Positions 18,126 through 28,310 of a DNA stretch of 64,000 nucleotides are shown one piece after another. Each line of letters opens with the position of its first letter. Position 1 is the first letter of the stretch. Under the pieces are notes generated by a model. The model searched no databases. It was not told where the DNA came from and saw only the letters and a list, made by a program, of their open reading frames with translations. The stretch comes from Bacteroidaceae bacterium. Lineage in GTDB: Bacteria > Bacteroidota > Bacteroidia > Bacteroidales > Bacteroidaceae. The translations under genes were made by a program, and so were the position numbers. The stretch is taken from assembly GCA_017520935.1 (NCBI GenBank), contig JAFXEF010000023.1:1-64000 (forward strand), in the 5' to 3' direction.

Positions 18126-19130
18126 CTATTTCTTGCGCTTTAGCTTCATCAACGGAGGGAACAGTATCTTGGTGCCTTTGATGCGCTTGGCATATTCGGG
18201 ATGTTCATCAATGAATGACATGATATGGCGCTTGCGCTTGTCTTCGTGGAGCTCGTTCACATTGATGAGAATACCTGTTTCCTCCACTTCGCCAAACTCA
18301 TGGTTGATAGCAGTGCCGAAGACGAGCATCGTGGGCGAGAGGTTCATATAGGCATTGACCAATGGGGGGATATTGCAGCCACGTTTGCGCACCTCGGCAT
18401 TAAGAATACGATAGTCGAGCTTGAAGTCGTCTTCGACAAGAAGTTCACGGAACTGCTTGGGGTTATGCTCCATGAAGAGCGGATGGTAGGCGCTCACCAG
18501 ATGGCGACGGTCGCCAAAATGCTTATCCAAGAAGTAAAGTATCATATCCCGTGCCAAGCGGTCGTATGAAGGATACATGGTCATCTTGCCGAAAAAGTAT
18601 TCGGCATCGTCGAGCACGACGGTAAGCGAGGCCAAGCCATCGAAAAGGTTGTCGAGGGCGAAGAGGCCCTTGGTATCGGTGCGTGAGGCCTGATACTCGA
18701 CCGACACGAATGAACGCCCCAGCTCCAAGGTGCGAGGCAGGTAATCGCGGAGAAACTTCTCGGAGAAATGAAACATGTGTGAGGTGGCCAGGATAGGTTG
18801 ACCCTTCTCGTCGAACCTAACATCCGAGCCGTGTATATAGCGATATCCACCGATAATATCCTCTGCATCGGGATTCCATACGACAAGTTGCTTATAGGGC
18901 ACCTCCATCGTATCGAACTCGTCGATATCGGCACTCATGCCCGTACCACCACCTCCCGCACGGAAAGCTATCTCGCGCAGGCGGCCAATCTCCAGCATCA
19001 CATTGGGAGAGTCGTGAGCATCAACGATATAGAGCTCATTTCCGCCACGGTTGGTATGGCGCAACATCTTATCGGCAGTGAGTTCGGCCTTGAGGAGGTC
19101 TCTGCCTATGGGGTCAATAATCTTTTCCAT
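18126..19130 (-). CDS. GlsB-like acyltransferase (hemolysin-family GNAT)
   Basis: The product (334 residues from the ATG at 19128-19130) resembles the Acetyltransf_5/ornithine-acyl-ACP acyltransferase group: 'ELYIVDAHDSPNVMLEIGRL', 'REIAFRAGGGGTGMSADIDEFD', 'YKQLVVWNPDAEDIIGGYR', 'LELGRSFVSVEYQ'. In Bacteroides the homologous GlsB makes the first N-acylation step in glycine/ornithine lipid synthesis, using acyl-ACP at the membrane. This assignment rests on family likeness, and no partner O-acyltransferase (GlsA) is visible here. The frame extends upstream to 19172, but that would overlap the SRPBCC gene stop (19153), so the internal start is preferred. It lies downstream of pyrE and the SRPBCC gene, 22 bp apart, likely one transcript. 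Confidence 0.7.
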   Translation of the reverse strand: MEKIIDPIGRDLLKAELTADKMLRHTNRGGNELYIVDAHDSPNVMLEIGRLREIAFRAGGGGTGMSADIDEFDTMEVPYKQLVVWNPDAEDIIGGYRYIHGSDVRFDEKGQPILATSHMFHFSEKFLRDYLPRTLELGRSFVSVEYQASRTDTKGLFALDNLFDGLASLTVVLDDAEYFFGKMTMYPSYDRLARDMILYFLDKHFGDRRHLVSAYHPLFMEHNPKQFRELLVEDDFKLDYRILNAEVRKRGCNIPPLVNAYMNLSPTMLVFGTAINHEFGEVEETGILINVNELHEDKRKRHIMSFIDEHPEYAKRIKGTKILFPPLMKLKRKK

Positions 19131-19152
19131 CGTATGGAATATATGCCTCCCT

Positions 19153-19563
19153 TTAGTAACTGATGCGAGCAAGCATATCAGCCATCTTCTCGATACCTTC
19201 CTGAAGTGGCTTCTGCACCATTCCTTTAATGAAAGGGTTGAGCTCTGTACGCAGGGTGAGTTTCATCTTGCTGGCCTCATCAGAAGTCGGCAGCATCTGT
19301 ATCCACAAGGTGAGCGGGATAGGCGATGTGGTAGCTTCCAGCTTCACACACTTGGGTTCCTCCCGCTCTACCACCTTGAAGGCGATGTCGCCTACGGGAG
19401 CTACATTGATGCTCACCGTATCGCGATCGAACTTCAGGTCTTTTATCTTATCCTGCGGTATACGGTCCTTTACGCTCTCGAGGTGCGAGAGATCCGACAG
19501 CATATCATACACACGCTGCTGGCTATAGGGGATGGCCACCACTTGGCTTTCAAACTGATTCAT
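19153..19563 (-). CDS. SRPBCC family protein (polyketide cyclase/START-like)
   Basis: The small cytoplasmic protein (136 residues from ATG 19561-19563) has the START/SRPBCC pattern: 'FESQVVAIPYSQQRVYDMLS' at the N-terminus, a central beta sheet, and a long C-terminal helix ('MVQKPLQEGIEKMADMLARI'). Such folds bind hydrophobic ligands. The specific ligand is unknown. It sits between pyrE (17 bp upstream) and the acyltransferase, so it is probably co-transcribed with both. An upstream in-frame ATG would give ten extra residues overlapping the pyrE end; the start 'MNQFES' is the usual one for the family. Confidence 0.75.
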   Translation of the reverse strand: MNQFESQVVAIPYSQQRVYDMLSDLSHLESVKDRIPQDKIKDLKFDRDTVSINVAPVGDIAFKVVEREEPKCVKLEATTSPIPLTLWIQMLPTSDEASKMKLTLRTELNPFIKGMVQKPLQEGIEKMADMLARISY

Positions 19564-19580
19564 CAGACTGCCATTATTGT

Positions 19581-20213
19581 TTATGCATTCCAATGAGCGG
19601 GATCCTTACGCCATTCTTCAAGCATAGGGAGATCGTCTTCAGTGATATACCCGGTTTCCTGAGCTACCTCAAGCACAGCCTCATAGTTGGTGAGCGTGAC
19701 GAGCTCCACATCGGCCTCCTCGAAAGCCTTCTTGGCTACATCGAAGCCGTAGGTATACGATGCCACCATACCGATAACGTCGCAACCGTTGTTGCGCACT
19801 GCCTGCACAGCCTTGAGGCTGCTTCCTCCCGTAGAGATGAGATCCTCAACAACCACCACCTTCATACCGGGACGGAGATCACCTTCGATAAGGTTTTCCA
19901 GACCGTGGTCTTTAGGAGCCGAGCGTACATATACAAAGGGGAGGTTGAGCAGGTCGGCTACGAGAGCACCCATAGCAATGGCACCTGTTGCTACACCGGC
20001 AATGGCATCAACCTGCCCGAAACGTTCCTGAATGACACGCGCAAACTCAATCTTGATAAAGTCGCGCAATCCTGAATAAGAGAGTGTTTTTCTGTTGTCG
20101 CAATAGAAAGGCGACTTCCAACCCGAGGCCCAAGTGAAGGGGTTAGAGGGTTGCAACTTAATGGCTTTGATTCTCAGCAGTTTCTCTGCATAAATTTTCT
20201 CAAGGGTCTTCAT
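19581..20213 (-). CDS. pyrE: Orotate phosphoribosyltransferase
   Basis: PyrE converts orotate and PRPP to orotidine 5'-monophosphate in de novo pyrimidine synthesis. The 210-residue product has the type I phosphoribosyltransferase PRPP loop 'VVVVEDLISTGGSSL', the N-terminal 'SNPFTWASGWKSPFYCDNRK' and the 'GVATGAIAMGALVAD' segment, all typical of the family. The ATG at 20211-20213 is preferred over an upstream one at 20255. A -7 element (TAACTTTG, minus strand 20251-20244) lies ~30 bp before the start, though no clear -33 box is seen. It leads a likely pyrE-SRPBCC-acyltransferase operon. Confidence 0.95.
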   Translation of the reverse strand: MKTLEKIYAEKLLRIKAIKLQPSNPFTWASGWKSPFYCDNRKTLSYSGLRDFIKIEFARVIQERFGQVDAIAGVATGAIAMGALVADLLNLPFVYVRSAPKDHGLENLIEGDLRPGMKVVVVEDLISTGGSSLKAVQAVRNNGCDVIGMVASYTYGFDVAKKAFEEADVELVTLTNYEAVLEVAQETGYITEDDLPMLEEWRKDPAHWNA

Positions 20214-20319
20214 ACCGAATCTTTTTCTTGTTAAAAACAATCGCAAAGTTAACAAAATCTATGGGAAGTATCCATACAAACAGCAGTTTTTCATGAAAAA
20301 AAACGTGTATGCCTCCGTT

Positions 20320-22086
20320 TCACCACCTATTCAGTCGCTCCTGCCCCTCACGAATGAATGTGGGATAGTCATCCGTGTGCTGGCTGTCGAGATGAAAGCG
20401 GCTCAGCAGGATATCCAGCTCGGCCAGTGCAGCGGTGTTGCCGGCAGTGGCAAACTCCTCGCGCAAGATGCGTGCTTTCTCATGAGCCTGTATGCCCTCA
20501 ATGAGTTTCTCGAAGCGTACCGAACTGCGGCCATAGGGATATACCATGTAGGTGTCGCCGGCAGGCCATGAGCGGAAGCGGGTGTCGTGGAGAGGATTCT
20601 TCGTCCAACTGTTGTAGGCCCAGCGCAGATAGCCGTCGTAACCCGAATGAGCGGCATAGAAGCCATACCAGGAGGCCTCGGCAGGAACGGAGAAGGTGAA
20701 GGTGTTGGGGCGATGGGTAGAGCAACAGGTGTATACGGTAGTCTTCTTGCCCTCGGCCTTACGGCGGTCGAGCACCTCACGAGGCAACAGCTCGCCCTGC
20801 TCCAGAGCGATGCAGTAGTCGTAGAGACCTGCCTCTATCTCGGGATGGTAGTTGCCGGCCAATGATACCTTGAACTCGGGGTCGGCCTTGCGAATGACAT
20901 CCATAGCCCGCTGCATGGCTTGCATGGGGCGCTCGTCCATGGCAATGGTGGTGATGGAGAACCATCCCTTCTCGCGAAGATGCTGTGAGAAGGCCTTGAG
21001 CATGGCTACCCACATATCTTCGTAGGCAGCATCGCCGGGAGCGGCACGCAACACCTGCATACGATTGACGGCAACGTCGTAGTAGGGGAAACTGAGCGCC
21101 CAGGGTATCATGGAGAAACAGTTGATCTGCTCCGTGATGCCGCAGCTCATCATAAACTCTATCCAGCGGTCAAACACCTCGAAGCCAAACTCCCACGTGC
21201 CATCGAGCTTCTTCGTCCATGTCACCATAGAATCGAAGTGGTCTTCTGTCTGGCCATTCCACGGCTTGTGCATGATACTGGCAGTGATGACCTTCTGACC
21301 TGCTGCAGCCAGCATCTCCATGGAGGGGCGCATGGCTTCGAGGTGGGCATCGCTCCACAACGGTGTGCCGTAGTAGCGAGCCTCAGCAAAAGGATTCTGC
21401 CAAAGGTCGAGATGGAAAGCCCAATCCTGAGGCTCAGGCAATACACGGTCGACAACCTTGATATGCAAAGGCAACTTAGCCACGTTGTGCTTGCCGGACT
21501 TGATGGTGAGCGTGCCACTATACATGCCAGGCACGGCATCGGCAGGCACCTGACAGCTGACCCATACCGAACGGGTGCTCATAGCATCCATAGCAATAGC
21601 CTCTACGTGCGGGTCTATCATATCGGCCACCATGGCCGAGTCATAGATGGTATGGTCGGGGCGATGACCACACCCTGCCCCGCGACCGTCGGGAGTGCTC
21701 CACGCATCGGTCTTCACATAACGTACGAAAGAAGCCTTCACGGCATCGGCAGGCAGTCTATGACGTCCGTTCTTAAAGATGCCGAGTTCGAAGCTCACAG
21801 GTGCCAGACTGTCGGTAGCCACACCGGTATAGATGAGCGCCTGCGTGCTCACACGCTCGCCACGCCATGCGGTGAGCGTCTCGCTGCGGTTCAGCGCTTT
21901 GGTGTCGGGCATGGCATGCCACATGTAACGCACATCGCTGCTACCCCATGCAGCACGTATATTCTTCACCCCTTTCCACTCAGAGGAAACGGGTTCCCGG
22001 TGATCAGCAGTTTCAGTAAACGGAGTCTGTGCCTGTGCCAGGCAGGTGCTGCCCGCAAGGGCAACCAGCAGTAGTGTCTTTTTCAT
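20320..22086 (-). CDS. GH123-like glycoside hydrolase (DUF4091)
   Basis: The 588-residue product has a signal peptide (MKKTLLLVALAGSTCLAQAQ), an N-terminal beta-sandwich and a TIM-barrel catalytic part of the DUF4091/GH123 type. Supporting segments are 'WAFHLDLWQNPFAEARYY', 'FFDRWIEFM'-like helix 'EVFDRWIEFMMSCG', the adjacent acidic pair in 'TIAMDERPM' (the Asp-Glu pair used in GH123), and 'EASWYGFYAAHSGYDGYLRW'. Characterised GH123 enzymes are beta-N-acetylgalactosaminidases acting on glycosphingolipid or host glycans by substrate-assisted catalysis. The exact substrate here is inferred. It follows the U32 gene by 18 bp and could be co-transcribed; 106 bp separate it from the pyrE promoter region. 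Confidence 0.8.
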   Translation of the reverse strand: MKKTLLLVALAGSTCLAQAQTPFTETADHREPVSSEWKGVKNIRAAWGSSDVRYMWHAMPDTKALNRSETLTAWRGERVSTQALIYTGVATDSLAPVSFELGIFKNGRHRLPADAVKASFVRYVKTDAWSTPDGRGAGCGHRPDHTIYDSAMVADMIDPHVEAIAMDAMSTRSVWVSCQVPADAVPGMYSGTLTIKSGKHNVAKLPLHIKVVDRVLPEPQDWAFHLDLWQNPFAEARYYGTPLWSDAHLEAMRPSMEMLAAAGQKVITASIMHKPWNGQTEDHFDSMVTWTKKLDGTWEFGFEVFDRWIEFMMSCGITEQINCFSMIPWALSFPYYDVAVNRMQVLRAAPGDAAYEDMWVAMLKAFSQHLREKGWFSITTIAMDERPMQAMQRAMDVIRKADPEFKVSLAGNYHPEIEAGLYDYCIALEQGELLPREVLDRRKAEGKKTTVYTCCSTHRPNTFTFSVPAEASWYGFYAAHSGYDGYLRWAYNSWTKNPLHDTRFRSWPAGDTYMVYPYGRSSVRFEKLIEGIQAHEKARILREEFATAGNTAALAELDILLSRFHLDSQHTDDYPTFIREGQERLNRW

Positions 22087-22104
22087 TGTATTTCAATATT
22101 TAGA

Positions 22105-23403
22105 TTATAAATTATCCTTATCACTTGCCCCGGTAGAACGGATGAGATAGAGCTTATCGTTCGGCCGTATGCGGTCGGGTACCTTGAACGACACGTGCAT
22201 TCCTTTCCTTACCGTGTCTACAGGCTTGAGGTTTACACGTGCCTCGTCCAACGTAAGATACATGGCACCCGTAGTATGTCCTGTGATGAGCAGTTTGTCG
22301 CCCACATGCAGTTCGGTTGCTTCGATCAGGAACTCCGCCACACCGATGTTTGAAAAGTAGCGGATACCCTTGCCTGCATACACCTTGCGCTCTGTAGCGG
22401 CCGAACCATAGTTGCGAGTCCACTCGCCCAAGCGTTGTCCCAGGTAGTAGCCATTCCAGAAGCCACGGTTGAATACCGTAGCCAAGCGGCGGTCCCACTC
22501 ATCCTTTTTCTCTTCGGTGAGCGTACCATCAAGGTGGCTGTTTATGGCCTCGTTGTAGCACTCCACTACGGTCTTTACATATTCAGGGCCACGGGCACGT
22601 CCCTCTATCTTGAACACACGTACACCGGCCTCCATCATCTCGTCCATGAAACGGATGGTTTTGAGATCCTTGGGTGACATGACATACTTGTTGTCCACCT
22701 CCAACTCAATGGGGGCGGTGGGGCTGTCTGCCTCGCTGAGGAGATAAGAAGGCTCTTCTCTTGCCACCTCGTAGCCTCTACGGCACACCTGCATACAGGC
22801 ACCGCGGTTGGCTGAGGCGTTCAGCTCATGCAGGCTCAGATAGCACTTACCCGAAACGGCCATACAGAGCGCTCCGTGACAAAACATCTCGATACGGATG
22901 AGTTCGCCCTTCGGGCCACGTATCCGCTCCTCCTGTATAGTCTTATAGATGGCTGCCACCTGCTTGAGGTTGAGTTCTCGAGCCAGCACCACCACATCAG
23001 CAAAGCGGGCATAAAACCGCAGAGCCTCAGCATTGCTGATATTGAGTTGTGTGCTCAGATGCACCTCCTGCCCTATGCGGTTGCAGTAGTCCATCACCGC
23101 CACGTCGGCAGCAATGACGGCCGATATGCCTGCCTCGTGAGCGGCATCGATGATGGTACGCATCAGCGAGATGTCCTCATCGTAGATAATAGTATTGACC
23201 GTGAGGTAGCTTTTCACACCATGTTCGTCACACGTGGCTGCTATCTCACGCAGGTCATCAATACTGAACGTACTGGCCGAGCGGGCACGCATATTGAGGT
23301 TCTCAATACCGAAGTATATACTGTCGGCACCCGCTTGGATGGCTGCAGCCAGCGATTCGCGCGAGCCTACGGGAGCCATTATTTCAAAGTCTTTCCGATT
23401 CAT
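22105..23403 (-). CDS. U32 family peptidase-like protein (TrhP-like tRNA hydroxylation factor)
   Basis: The 432-residue protein begins 'MNRKDFEIMAPVGSRESL' (ATG 23401-23403) and carries the U32 signature around 'EMFCHGALCMAVSGKCYLS' with 'NRGACMQVCRR', whose cysteines are characteristic. Its size matches the TrhP (YegQ) branch, which in E. coli and Bacillus helps make 5-hydroxyuridine at tRNA wobble position 34, rather than the longer RlhA type. The function is inferred from family. It is 75 bp downstream of RNase R and 18 bp upstream of the GH123-like gene, all on the minus strand. Confidence 0.85.
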   Translation of the reverse strand: MNRKDFEIMAPVGSRESLAAAIQAGADSIYFGIENLNMRARSASTFSIDDLREIAATCDEHGVKSYLTVNTIIYDEDISLMRTIIDAAHEAGISAVIAADVAVMDYCNRIGQEVHLSTQLNISNAEALRFYARFADVVVLARELNLKQVAAIYKTIQEERIRGPKGELIRIEMFCHGALCMAVSGKCYLSLHELNASANRGACMQVCRRGYEVAREEPSYLLSEADSPTAPIELEVDNKYVMSPKDLKTIRFMDEMMEAGVRVFKIEGRARGPEYVKTVVECYNEAINSHLDGTLTEEKKDEWDRRLATVFNRGFWNGYYLGQRLGEWTRNYGSAATERKVYAGKGIRYFSNIGVAEFLIEATELHVGDKLLITGHTTGAMYLTLDEARVNLKPVDTVRKGMHVSFKVPDRIRPNDKLYLIRSTGASDKDNL

Positions 23404-23478
23404 GTGGACAAAGAGACACAAATAACTTTTTTATTATTAACAAACAAGGTCAATACAAAAAACAAGTTCAACCCGACT

Positions 23479-25647
23479 TCACTCGACCAGAGCAAAGTCA
23501 AGTTGTTTTTTCTCCAAATTGCAGCGGGCGACCTCTACCTTGACGGTGTCGCCGAGGGCATAACGGCGGTGAGTGCGACGACCCACGAGGCAGAAGTTGC
23601 GCTCATCGTACTCGTAGTAGTCGTCATCAAGGTCGCGCATGGGGATGAGGCCCTCGCATTTGTTCTCTATAATCTCAGCATAGAGTCCCCACTCGGTGAC
23701 ACCGCTGATGATGGCATCATAGGTAATGCCCATGCGGTCGGCCATATACTCTACCTGCTTGTACTTGATGCTGGCACGTTCGGCCGAAGCAGCAAGCTGC
23801 TCCATCTGTGAGGAGTGCTCGCACAGCTCCTCATACTTGCCTTTCGAGGCAGAGCGTCCACCATCGAGGTAACGTGAGAGGAGACGGTGTACCATCATGT
23901 CGGGGTAGCGACGTATGGGTGAGGTGAAGTGGGTATAGTAGTCCATGGCGAGGCCATAATGTCCTATATTGTCGGTACTGTAACGAGCCTTCTGCATGGC
24001 ACGCAGCGAGACGGTCTCGATGAGGTGCTGCTCGCGCTTGCCCTTGACATCGGCGAGCAGTTTGTTGAACGACTTGGCAATGTCTACCTTGTCGCCCGTA
24101 GTGCGCACCTTATGTCCGAAAGGCAGGGCAAGGCGTGCGAGGTTGTCGAGTTTCTCTGCATCGGGCACATCGTGTATACGGTAGGGGAACACCTTAGCCT
24201 TCTTCACAGGTACCTTGCCGATGGTCTCTGCCACGGTACGATTGGCCAAGAGCATGAACTCCTCAATGAGTTGGTGAGCCTCCTTCGATTCCTTGAGGTG
24301 TACGCTCACGGGATGCCCCTTATCGTCGATATCGAAGCGCACCTCCACACGGTCGAAGTTGATGGCCCCACCCGCGAAGCGTGCTGCACGCATCTGTTGG
24401 GCAAATCCATTCAGCACCATCAATTCATTGGCATATTCGTCACCAGGCAGTGTCTCCTTGGTGCCGCGCTGCTGGCGTTCGATGATGGCCTGCACCTCCT
24501 CGTAGGTGTAGCGGCGATTGCTATTGATTACCGTATGAGCTATTTGATGGTACTTGACACGCCCCTTATCGTCGATATGGAAGATGACGGAATAGGTAAG
24601 CTTGTCTTCATTGGGACGGAGCGAGCAAATATTGTTGCATAGGCGCTCGGGAAGCATAGGGATGGTGCGGTCGACGAGGTATACCGATGTGGCGCGATGC
24701 TGTGCCTCCTTGTCAATGATACCATTCTCGCCTACGTAATGGGTGACATCGGCAATGTGTACACCCACCTCCCAAAGGTTCTTGCCGAGGGAACGGATGG
24801 AGAGCGCGTCGTCAAAGTCCTTGGCATCGTGGGGGTCGATGGTAAAGGTGAGCACATCACGCATGTCGAGGCGACGGGATATCTCCTCTTCGGCTATGAC
24901 ATCGCTGATATGGTTGGCTGCATTCTCCACAGCAAGGGGGTACTTGTAGGGCAGACCAAACTCGGCGAGGATGGCGTGCATTTCCGTGTCGTTGTCGCCG
25001 GATTTGCCGAGGATATCCACTACGTGACCTATGGGGTTGCGGGCTGTCTCTGGCCATTCTACAATCTTGACCACAGCCTTATCACCACTCTTGCCTCCCT
25101 TGAGCTTGTCGCGAGGGATGAAGATGTCGTTATCGAGCGTACGGCTCTCTGTGAGCAGGAAAGCATAGTTGCGCTCTACCTTGAGGATACCTACGAAAGT
25201 GTCATTGGCACGTTCGAGTATCTCCACCACCTCACCTTCGGGCATGTTGCGGCCACGGCGGCGAGCAAAGAGGCTCACACGCACACGGTCGCCATGCAGG
25301 GCATGCATCGAATGGCGCTCGGCAATGTATACCGACTCATCGTCCTCATCGGGAGCAAAGAGTATACGTCCGCTACTGCTACGCTGTATGATACCGGTGA
25401 GCTCGCGCTTTTGGAACACAAGGCGGAAGTGCCCGTTGGAGGTTTCCACGAGCGTACCATCAATGAGCAGGTCACCAATGATGTCGCCACACAGCATCTT
25501 CTGCGGATGGGTGGTGAGGTGTAGCTCTTTCCATATACGGCTGTATGTGAGGGAGCGATCAGAATATTCCTGAAACAGGTCGATGAGTGCATCAAACATC
25601 ATGCGCTTGGTCAGGCGCAAATGAGTCTTCTTGGCAGATTTTCCCAT
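23479..25647 (-). CDS. rnr: Ribonuclease R
   Basis: RNase R is a processive 3'-5' exoribonuclease that degrades structured RNA. The 722-residue product shows an N-terminal winged-helix/cold-shock region, the RNB catalytic domain with the metal-binding aspartates in 'TIDPHDAKDFDDALSI' and 'YLVDRTIPMLPERL', the 'YTHFTSPIRRYPDMMVHRLL' motif, and a C-terminal S1 domain ('ISGVTEWGLYAEI'). It lacks the long basic tail of the E. coli enzyme. A near-consensus -7 element (TACTTTAG) lies just upstream on the minus strand, near 25670. Confidence 0.95.
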   Translation of the reverse strand: MGKSAKKTHLRLTKRMMFDALIDLFQEYSDRSLTYSRIWKELHLTTHPQKMLCGDIIGDLLIDGTLVETSNGHFRLVFQKRELTGIIQRSSSGRILFAPDEDDESVYIAERHSMHALHGDRVRVSLFARRRGRNMPEGEVVEILERANDTFVGILKVERNYAFLLTESRTLDNDIFIPRDKLKGGKSGDKAVVKIVEWPETARNPIGHVVDILGKSGDNDTEMHAILAEFGLPYKYPLAVENAANHISDVIAEEEISRRLDMRDVLTFTIDPHDAKDFDDALSIRSLGKNLWEVGVHIADVTHYVGENGIIDKEAQHRATSVYLVDRTIPMLPERLCNNICSLRPNEDKLTYSVIFHIDDKGRVKYHQIAHTVINSNRRYTYEEVQAIIERQQRGTKETLPGDEYANELMVLNGFAQQMRAARFAGGAINFDRVEVRFDIDDKGHPVSVHLKESKEAHQLIEEFMLLANRTVAETIGKVPVKKAKVFPYRIHDVPDAEKLDNLARLALPFGHKVRTTGDKVDIAKSFNKLLADVKGKREQHLIETVSLRAMQKARYSTDNIGHYGLAMDYYTHFTSPIRRYPDMMVHRLLSRYLDGGRSASKGKYEELCEHSSQMEQLAASAERASIKYKQVEYMADRMGITYDAIISGVTEWGLYAEIIENKCEGLIPMRDLDDDYYEYDERNFCLVGRRTHRRYALGDTVKVEVARCNLEKKQLDFALVE

Positions 25648-25797
25648 ATACTTAGTTTTTTAGGGTTTCGTGTTGCTAAAGTAACGATTATTATTGAAAA
25701 TCGGGCTATCCGTTAACCTTTTTTTGTAGAGAAATGTTTTATTCGGAGAAAAAGGAGGGTAAATTTGCCCTCCGAAACGCGAACAAGCATTGCTGCA

Positions 25798-26847
25798 ATG
25801 AAAATCCTCATCACAGGCGCATCGGGCTTTATAGGAAGCCACATGGTAGAACAGGCTCTGCAGCTCGGCCATAAGGTATGGGCGGCCGTGCGGCCTACGA
25901 GCAATAGGAAATACCTGACCGACGAGCGCATACATTTCATTGAACTCGACTATACTGACGGAAAAGTTCTACAAGGCCAACTGCAGGATTTTGCCCGGGA
26001 GTATGGCTGTTGGGATGTGATAATTCATTGCGCTGGGGCCACTCGGTGCCTACGCCACAGCGACTTCTATACAATCAACTACGAAGGCACCCGACTTCTG
26101 GTCGATATGCTCATGGCTCTTGACATCGTCCCACGGCAGTTTATCTTCATGAGCACCCTCGGCACCTATGGTCCCATTCACGAGGCACCACCCTACCAGC
26201 CCATTCGCGATGTTGATACGCCCAACCCCAACACCCACTATGGACGCAGCAAGCGAAAGACAGAGGAGTACCTTATGAGCCTCCCAGCATTTCCCTACCT
26301 CATCTTCCGCCCGACAGGCGTATATGGCCCGCGCGACAAGGACTATCAGATACTGGTCAATGGCATACGTCACCACACGGAGTTGGCTTTGGGATTCCGC
26401 CGGCAGGAGATTACTTTTGTCTACGTCAAAGACCTGGTGCAAGCTGTTTTCCTTGCTATTGCGAAAGGGGTAACCCACCGTGCCTACTTCGTTACCGATG
26501 GGAATGTATATACCTCACACGACTTCGGCCACATTGTACGTGAGGAACTTGGCCGTCCTTTTGTGCTACGGCTTACTCTACCGCTATGGGCAGGACGAGT
26601 TGCAGCCCTCCTATGCGATGGCATAGCAAGGCTCACCCACTGCAGGCTCACACTCAACAGTGACAAGTATCGTATACTCAGTCAGCGCAATTGGACCTGC
26701 GATATCAAACCGCTCATTGAGGAACTCGACTACTCCCCGCAATATGATCTACAACGAGGAGTAGCCGAGACAATACAGGATTACGCTTCGGGCAGTATCT
26801 CCAGTGCACGGCGTGCGCGGCGCAGGGTCTCCTCCTTGCCGATGTAG
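25798..26847 (+). CDS. NAD-dependent epimerase/dehydratase (extended SDR)
   Basis: The 349-residue product begins [15 protein letters not shown] with the GxxGxxG nucleotide-binding loop. It has the active-site '[13 protein letters not shown]' (YxxxK) and '[20 protein letters not shown]', typical of extended short-chain dehydrogenases that act on nucleotide sugars or related substrates. The substrate cannot be named. The ATG at 25798 is preferred over an upstream TTG. A -7 element (TAAATTTG, 25760-25767) gives a leader of only about 25 nt. The gene converges on gltX and the last 22 codons overlap the gltX 3' end by 67 bp; the Arg-rich tail they encode ('[14 protein letters not shown]') is probably dispensable. 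Confidence 0.85.
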   Translation: MKILITGASGFIGSHMVEQALQLGHKVWAAVRPTSNRKYLTDERIHFIELDYTDGKVLQGQLQDFAREYGCWDVIIHCAGATRCLRHSDFYTINYEGTRLLVDMLMALDIVPRQFIFMSTLGTYGPIHEAPPYQPIRDVDTPNPNTHYGRSKRKTEEYLMSLPAFPYLIFRPTGVYGPRDKDYQILVNGIRHHTELALGFRRQEITFVYVKDLVQAVFLAIAKGVTHRAYFVTDGNVYTSHDFGHIVREELGRPFVLRLTLPLWAGRVAALLCDGIARLTHCRLTLNSDKYRILSQRNWTCDIKPLIEELDYSPQYDLQRGVAETIQDYASGSISSARRARRRVSSLPM

Positions 26848-28310
26848 TCGGTGAGTTCGAAGATATGGGGACCTACGGCAGCGCCAACGAGGGTGACGCG
26901 GAAGGCATTCATCACCTTGCCCACAGGCCACTCCTTCGCGGCTATCCACTCCATCACAAGAGGCTCAAGCTCAGCACCGGCAAAGACGGGAGCCTGCTCG
27001 ATGAAATTGCACAATTCGCGCACATAGGCAGATGCCACGGCAGGCTCCTTCCACCATTTCTTGAGCGACTTCTCATCGTAGGCCTCGGGAGCCTGGAAGA
27101 AGTAGTGGCAGGTATCCCACAGTTCGTGCACAAAGTTGACGCGCCCCTTCATAAGCGACACCACCTTGACGATGCGATCGAACTCCTCGTTCACGCCATG
27201 CTCGCGCAACATAGGTTCAAAGAGACGAGCTATCTCTGCATCATCCTTGGAGAGGATATATTCGTGATTGAACCACACAAGTTTCTTATAGTCGAAGCGA
27301 GCACCGGCCTTGGAGCAGCGACTGAGGTCGAAGAGCTGCACCATCTCGTCGAGTGTCATCTTCTCCTGATCGTTGCCGGGATTCCAGCCAAGAAGGGCAA
27401 GGAAGTTGATGACGGCCTCGGGCAAGTAGTCTTTCTCGCGGTAACCCGATGAGATATCGCCCGTTTTGGGATCATGCCACTCGAGGGGGAAAACAGGAAA
27501 ACCCAGACGGTCACCATCGCGCTTGCTCAACTTACCATTACCTTCGGGCTTGAGCAGCAAGGGCAGATGGGCGAAGGTGGGCATGGTGTCTTCCCAGCCG
27601 AAAGCACGGTAGAGAAGCACGTGAAGCGGTGCCGAGGGCAACCACTCTTCGCCACGGATGACGTGTGACACCTCCATGAGGTGATCGTCCACAATGTTGG
27701 CAAGGTGGTAGGTGGGGAGCTCGTCAGCACTCTTGTAGAGCACCTTGTCATCGAGTACCGATGAGTTGATGACTACCTCGCCACGGATAATGTCGTGAAC
27801 GTGTACCTCCACACCCGGCTCGATGAGGAAACGCACCACATACTGGTGGCCTGAGGCAAGCAGGGCATCAACCTCCTCCTTGGGGAGTGAGAGCGAATTG
27901 CGCATCTGCATGCGGGTGGTGGCATCGTACTGGAAGTTGGCAATCTCATTGCGCTTGGCCTCCAGCTCTTCGGGTGTGTCGAAAGCCATGTAGGCCTTAC
28001 CATCGACAAGCAGTTGTTCTACATATTTCTTGTATATATCTCTTCGCTCCGACTGGCGGTAAGGGCCGTGGTCGCCACCTACGCCTACGCCCTCATCGAA
28101 GGCGAGGCCGAGCCACCGGAACGATTCAATGATGTATTCCTCAGCACCAGGCACGAAACGGTTGGAGTCGGTGTCCTCGATACGGAAGATGAAGTCGCCA
28201 CCATGCTGACGGGCAAACAGGTAATTGTACAGGGCGGTACGCACACCGCCGATATGCAAGGGTCCCGTAGGACTGGGAGCGAAGCGCACCCTTACTCTTC
28301 TTTCGGTCAT
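26781..28310 (-). CDS. gltX: Glutamate--tRNA ligase
   Basis: GltX charges tRNA-Glu with glutamate. The 509-residue product has the class I HIGH signature ('[20 protein letters not shown]'), the KMSKS loop as '[13 protein letters not shown]', and a C-terminal helical anticodon-binding region. Length is normal for the bacterial enzyme. A -7 element (TACCTTTG, minus strand 28461-28454) lies about 145 bp upstream of the start, with only a poor -33 box. Its 3' end overlaps the convergent epimerase gene by 67 bp. Confidence 0.97.
   Translation of the reverse strand: MTERRVRVRFAPSPTGPLHIGGVRTALYNYLFARQHGGDFIFRIEDTDSNRFVPGAEEYIIESFRWLGLAFDEGVGVGGDHGPYRQSERRDIYKKYVEQLLVDGKAYMAFDTPEELEAKRNEIANFQYDATTRMQMRNSLSLPKEEVDALLASGHQYVVRFLIEPGVEVHVHDIIRGEVVINSSVLDDKVLYKSADELPTYHLANIVDDHLMEVSHVIRGEEWLPSAPLHVLLYRAFGWEDTMPTFAHLPLLLKPEGNGKLSKRDGDRLGFPVFPLEWHDPKTGDISSGYREKDYLPEAVINFLALLGWNPGNDQEKMTLDEMVQLFDLSRCSKAGARFDYKKLVWFNHEYILSKDDAEIARLFEPMLREHGVNEEFDRIVKVVSLMKGRVNFVHELWDTCHYFFQAPEAYDEKSLKKWWKEPAVASAYVRELCNFIEQAPVFAGAELEPLVMEWIAAKEWPVGKVMNAFRVTLVGAAVGPHIFELTDYIGKEETLRRARRALEILPEA

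Noticed and set aside
22828..23811. 327-codon plus-strand frame across the U32 gene and the rnr 3' end
   Set aside because: Spans two supported minus-strand genes and matches nothing known.
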